A model generated the notes under the pieces. It was not told where the DNA came from. It was given only the letters and a program-made list of their open reading frames with translations, and made no database searches. Of a stretch of DNA of 5,152 nt, positions 4,291-5,152 are shown piece after piece. The stretch covers positions 1 through 5,152 of the forward strand of contig CANJKD010000237.1 in NCBI GenBank assembly GCA_947474415.1, given 5' to 3'. Source of the stretch: Burkholderiales bacterium (lineage in GTDB: Bacteria > Pseudomonadota > Gammaproteobacteria > Burkholderiales > Burkholderiaceae_C). The position numbers and the translations under genes were made by a program. The number at the start of each line of letters is the position of its first letter. Within the stretch, counting starts at the first letter, position 1.

Positions 4291-5152
4291 TCAGGCGGGT
4301 TGCTGGGGCTTGATCTGGAAGCCGATGCGCGGGAAGTGCACATGCACGACCCCGGCGAGCTCGTCGCGGCGCGCGACCACGACTTCATGGCCCGACAGGC
4401 CGACGAGCGTGCCGGCCACCGGGTCGTGGGCGTAGTCGGTCGGCGTCACGGTGACGGCGTCGCCTGGCGTCAGGCCGGGCTCGGCGTTGAACACGAGTGG
4501 CGCATGCGGGCCACCGGCCGCGACGGCGATGGCCTCGGCGCTGGTCATCTTCGCGAAGGTCCCGTGGCCGAAGGCGTTCACGCGCTCATACCACGCGATC
4601 AGCTTCGGGTAGGCATCGAGCACCGCGGCAATTGGCGGTGCCAGGCGCATGAACCAGATCGATTGGGCAGCAGAGAAGTCGGCAATGCAGGGCTGCGCGC
4701 CGAGCAGGAAGGCACTGCCGCCGGCGAGCATCTGCTCCAGCCGCGACAGGTAGATATGCAAGGCCGCAGCGCCATCCGGCAGCGTCGGCCGGCGCAGGTT
4801 CGGGTTCATCGCGGCGCGGTCGGCACCGAAGGCCTTCAGCGTGTCGGGCGTGGCGCCCTTCAGCACGTGAACGATACCGGCCGGCTGCATCGTGTAGGGC
4901 ACGGCGGCCCAGAACAGTGTGGCATCGGCCCATTGCGCGACGATCTCGTCCACGCCCGCCGTGGCCTGCGGGTACAGCGGTGGCTCGGGCTGCAGCGCAT
5001 CGATGACGCGGCACATCAGCGCAGTGTCGCAATAGACGTCGGCACCGATCTGCATGAAAGGCGTGCGCCGGTAGCCACCGGTCAGCGCCATCACATCCGG
5101 CTTGGGCAGGATGACCGGCACGATGACCGATTGCCATGCCATGCGCTTGAAC
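4291..5152 (-). CDS. Glutathione S-transferase family protein with C-terminal extension, N-terminus outside window
   Basis: Cytoplasmic GST-like protein, 286 residues visible, entering from the right edge. Numbering from the internal Met at 5142: PKPDVMALTGGYRRTPFMQIGADVYCDTALM (13-43) is the second half of the thioredoxin-like domain, with the cis-proline at Pro28 and the glutathione-contact region after it; the helical C-terminal domain includes LGAQPCIADFSAAQSIWFM (147-165) with the conserved ADF N-capping motif. The open frame continues upstream of that Met as FKR up to the edge, and the first beta-alpha unit, where a catalytic Ser/Cys/Tyr would sit, is missing, so the Met is internal and the true start is outside. 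Residues 213-283 form an extra beta-rich tail (DAVTVTPTDYAHDPVAGTLV, then HEVVVARRD, then VVHVHFPRIGFQI) not found in ordinary 200-230-residue GSTs. It is followed after 28 bases by the SDR gene. Substrate unknown. Confidence 0.9.
   Translation of the reverse strand, partial: FKRMAWQSVIVPVILPKPDVMALTGGYRRTPFMQIGADVYCDTALMCRVIDALQPEPPLYPQATAGVDEIVAQWADATLFWAAVPYTMQPAGIVHVLKGATPDTLKAFGADRAAMNPNLRRPTLPDGAAALHIYLSRLEQMLAGGSAFLLGAQPCIADFSAAQSIWFMRLAPPIAAVLDAYPKLIAWYERVNAFGHGTFAKMTSAEAIAVAAGGPHAPLVFNAEPGLTPGDAVTVTPTDYAHDPVAGTLVGLSGHEVVVARRDELAGVVHVHFPRIGFQIKPQQPA

Noticed and set aside
3324..4313. Plus-strand open frame (329 codons) opposite the SDR gene
   Set aside because: The complementary strand encodes an SDR with cofactor motif and full catalytic tetrad; the plus frame is His/Arg-rich and resembles no protein.
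4263..4388. Upstream in-frame start for the SDR gene at 4388
   Set aside because: The added 42 residues are Ser/Pro/Arg-rich, overlap the GST gene and would push the cofactor motif away from the N-terminus; ATG 4262 fits the family.
4291..5142. Complete GST-like gene starting at ATG 5142
   Set aside because: The frame stays open to the window edge (FKR upstream of the Met) and the first beta-alpha unit of the thioredoxin-like domain would be missing.

Overview
The window is GC-rich and densely coding. Gene content and codon use point to a betaproteobacterium, most likely a member of the Burkholderiales (Comamonadaceae-like). That placement is an inference from general family resemblance, because there is no rRNA or other marker gene here. 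Six intact or edge-truncated genes and one broken gene fill almost all of the window. Five of the seven genes are on the minus strand at the right, one is on the plus strand in the middle, and one is on the minus strand at the left edge.

Left part (1-2058): the minus-strand gene at 1-1139 is an HI0933-like FAD flavoprotein (PP_4765-type) whose C-terminus lies outside the window. A 127-base divergent intergenic region separates it from a plus-strand gene (1267-2058) for an exported DUF1223 protein with a thioredoxin-like CxxC motif. That gene converges on, and overlaps by 17 bases, a minus-strand ASCH-domain (YhfF-like) gene at 2042-2605.

Middle (2672-3314): a HI1419/HI1420-type toxin-antitoxin module lies on the minus strand. 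The antitoxin (2683-2982) is intact and has its own Shine-Dalgarno sequence. The RelE/ParE-like toxin upstream of it carries a one-base frameshift: its natural ATG at 3282 opens a 19-residue peptide ending at TAA 3225-3223, while the rest of the toxin continues in another frame to the ATGA overlap with the antitoxin. Removing one base restores a 100-residue protein, the usual family length. In front of the toxin, an AT-rich patch carries two CAATTG-centred palindromes one helical turn apart over a candidate -10 box, which is a good operator candidate. Behind the antitoxin, two mutually exclusive hairpins share one arm.

Right part (3351-5152): an apparent two-gene minus-strand operon holds a glutathione S-transferase-like protein (N-terminus outside the window, with an unusual beta-rich C-terminal extension) and, 28 bases downstream, a classical SDR oxidoreductase with a full catalytic tetrad. 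Together they look like a small detoxification or catabolic pair of unknown substrate.

I see no rRNA, tRNA, CRISPR array, insertion sequence or replication origin. The most notable item is the decaying toxin-antitoxin module with its preserved antitoxin and operator-like region. I do not see a clearly new multi-gene system.
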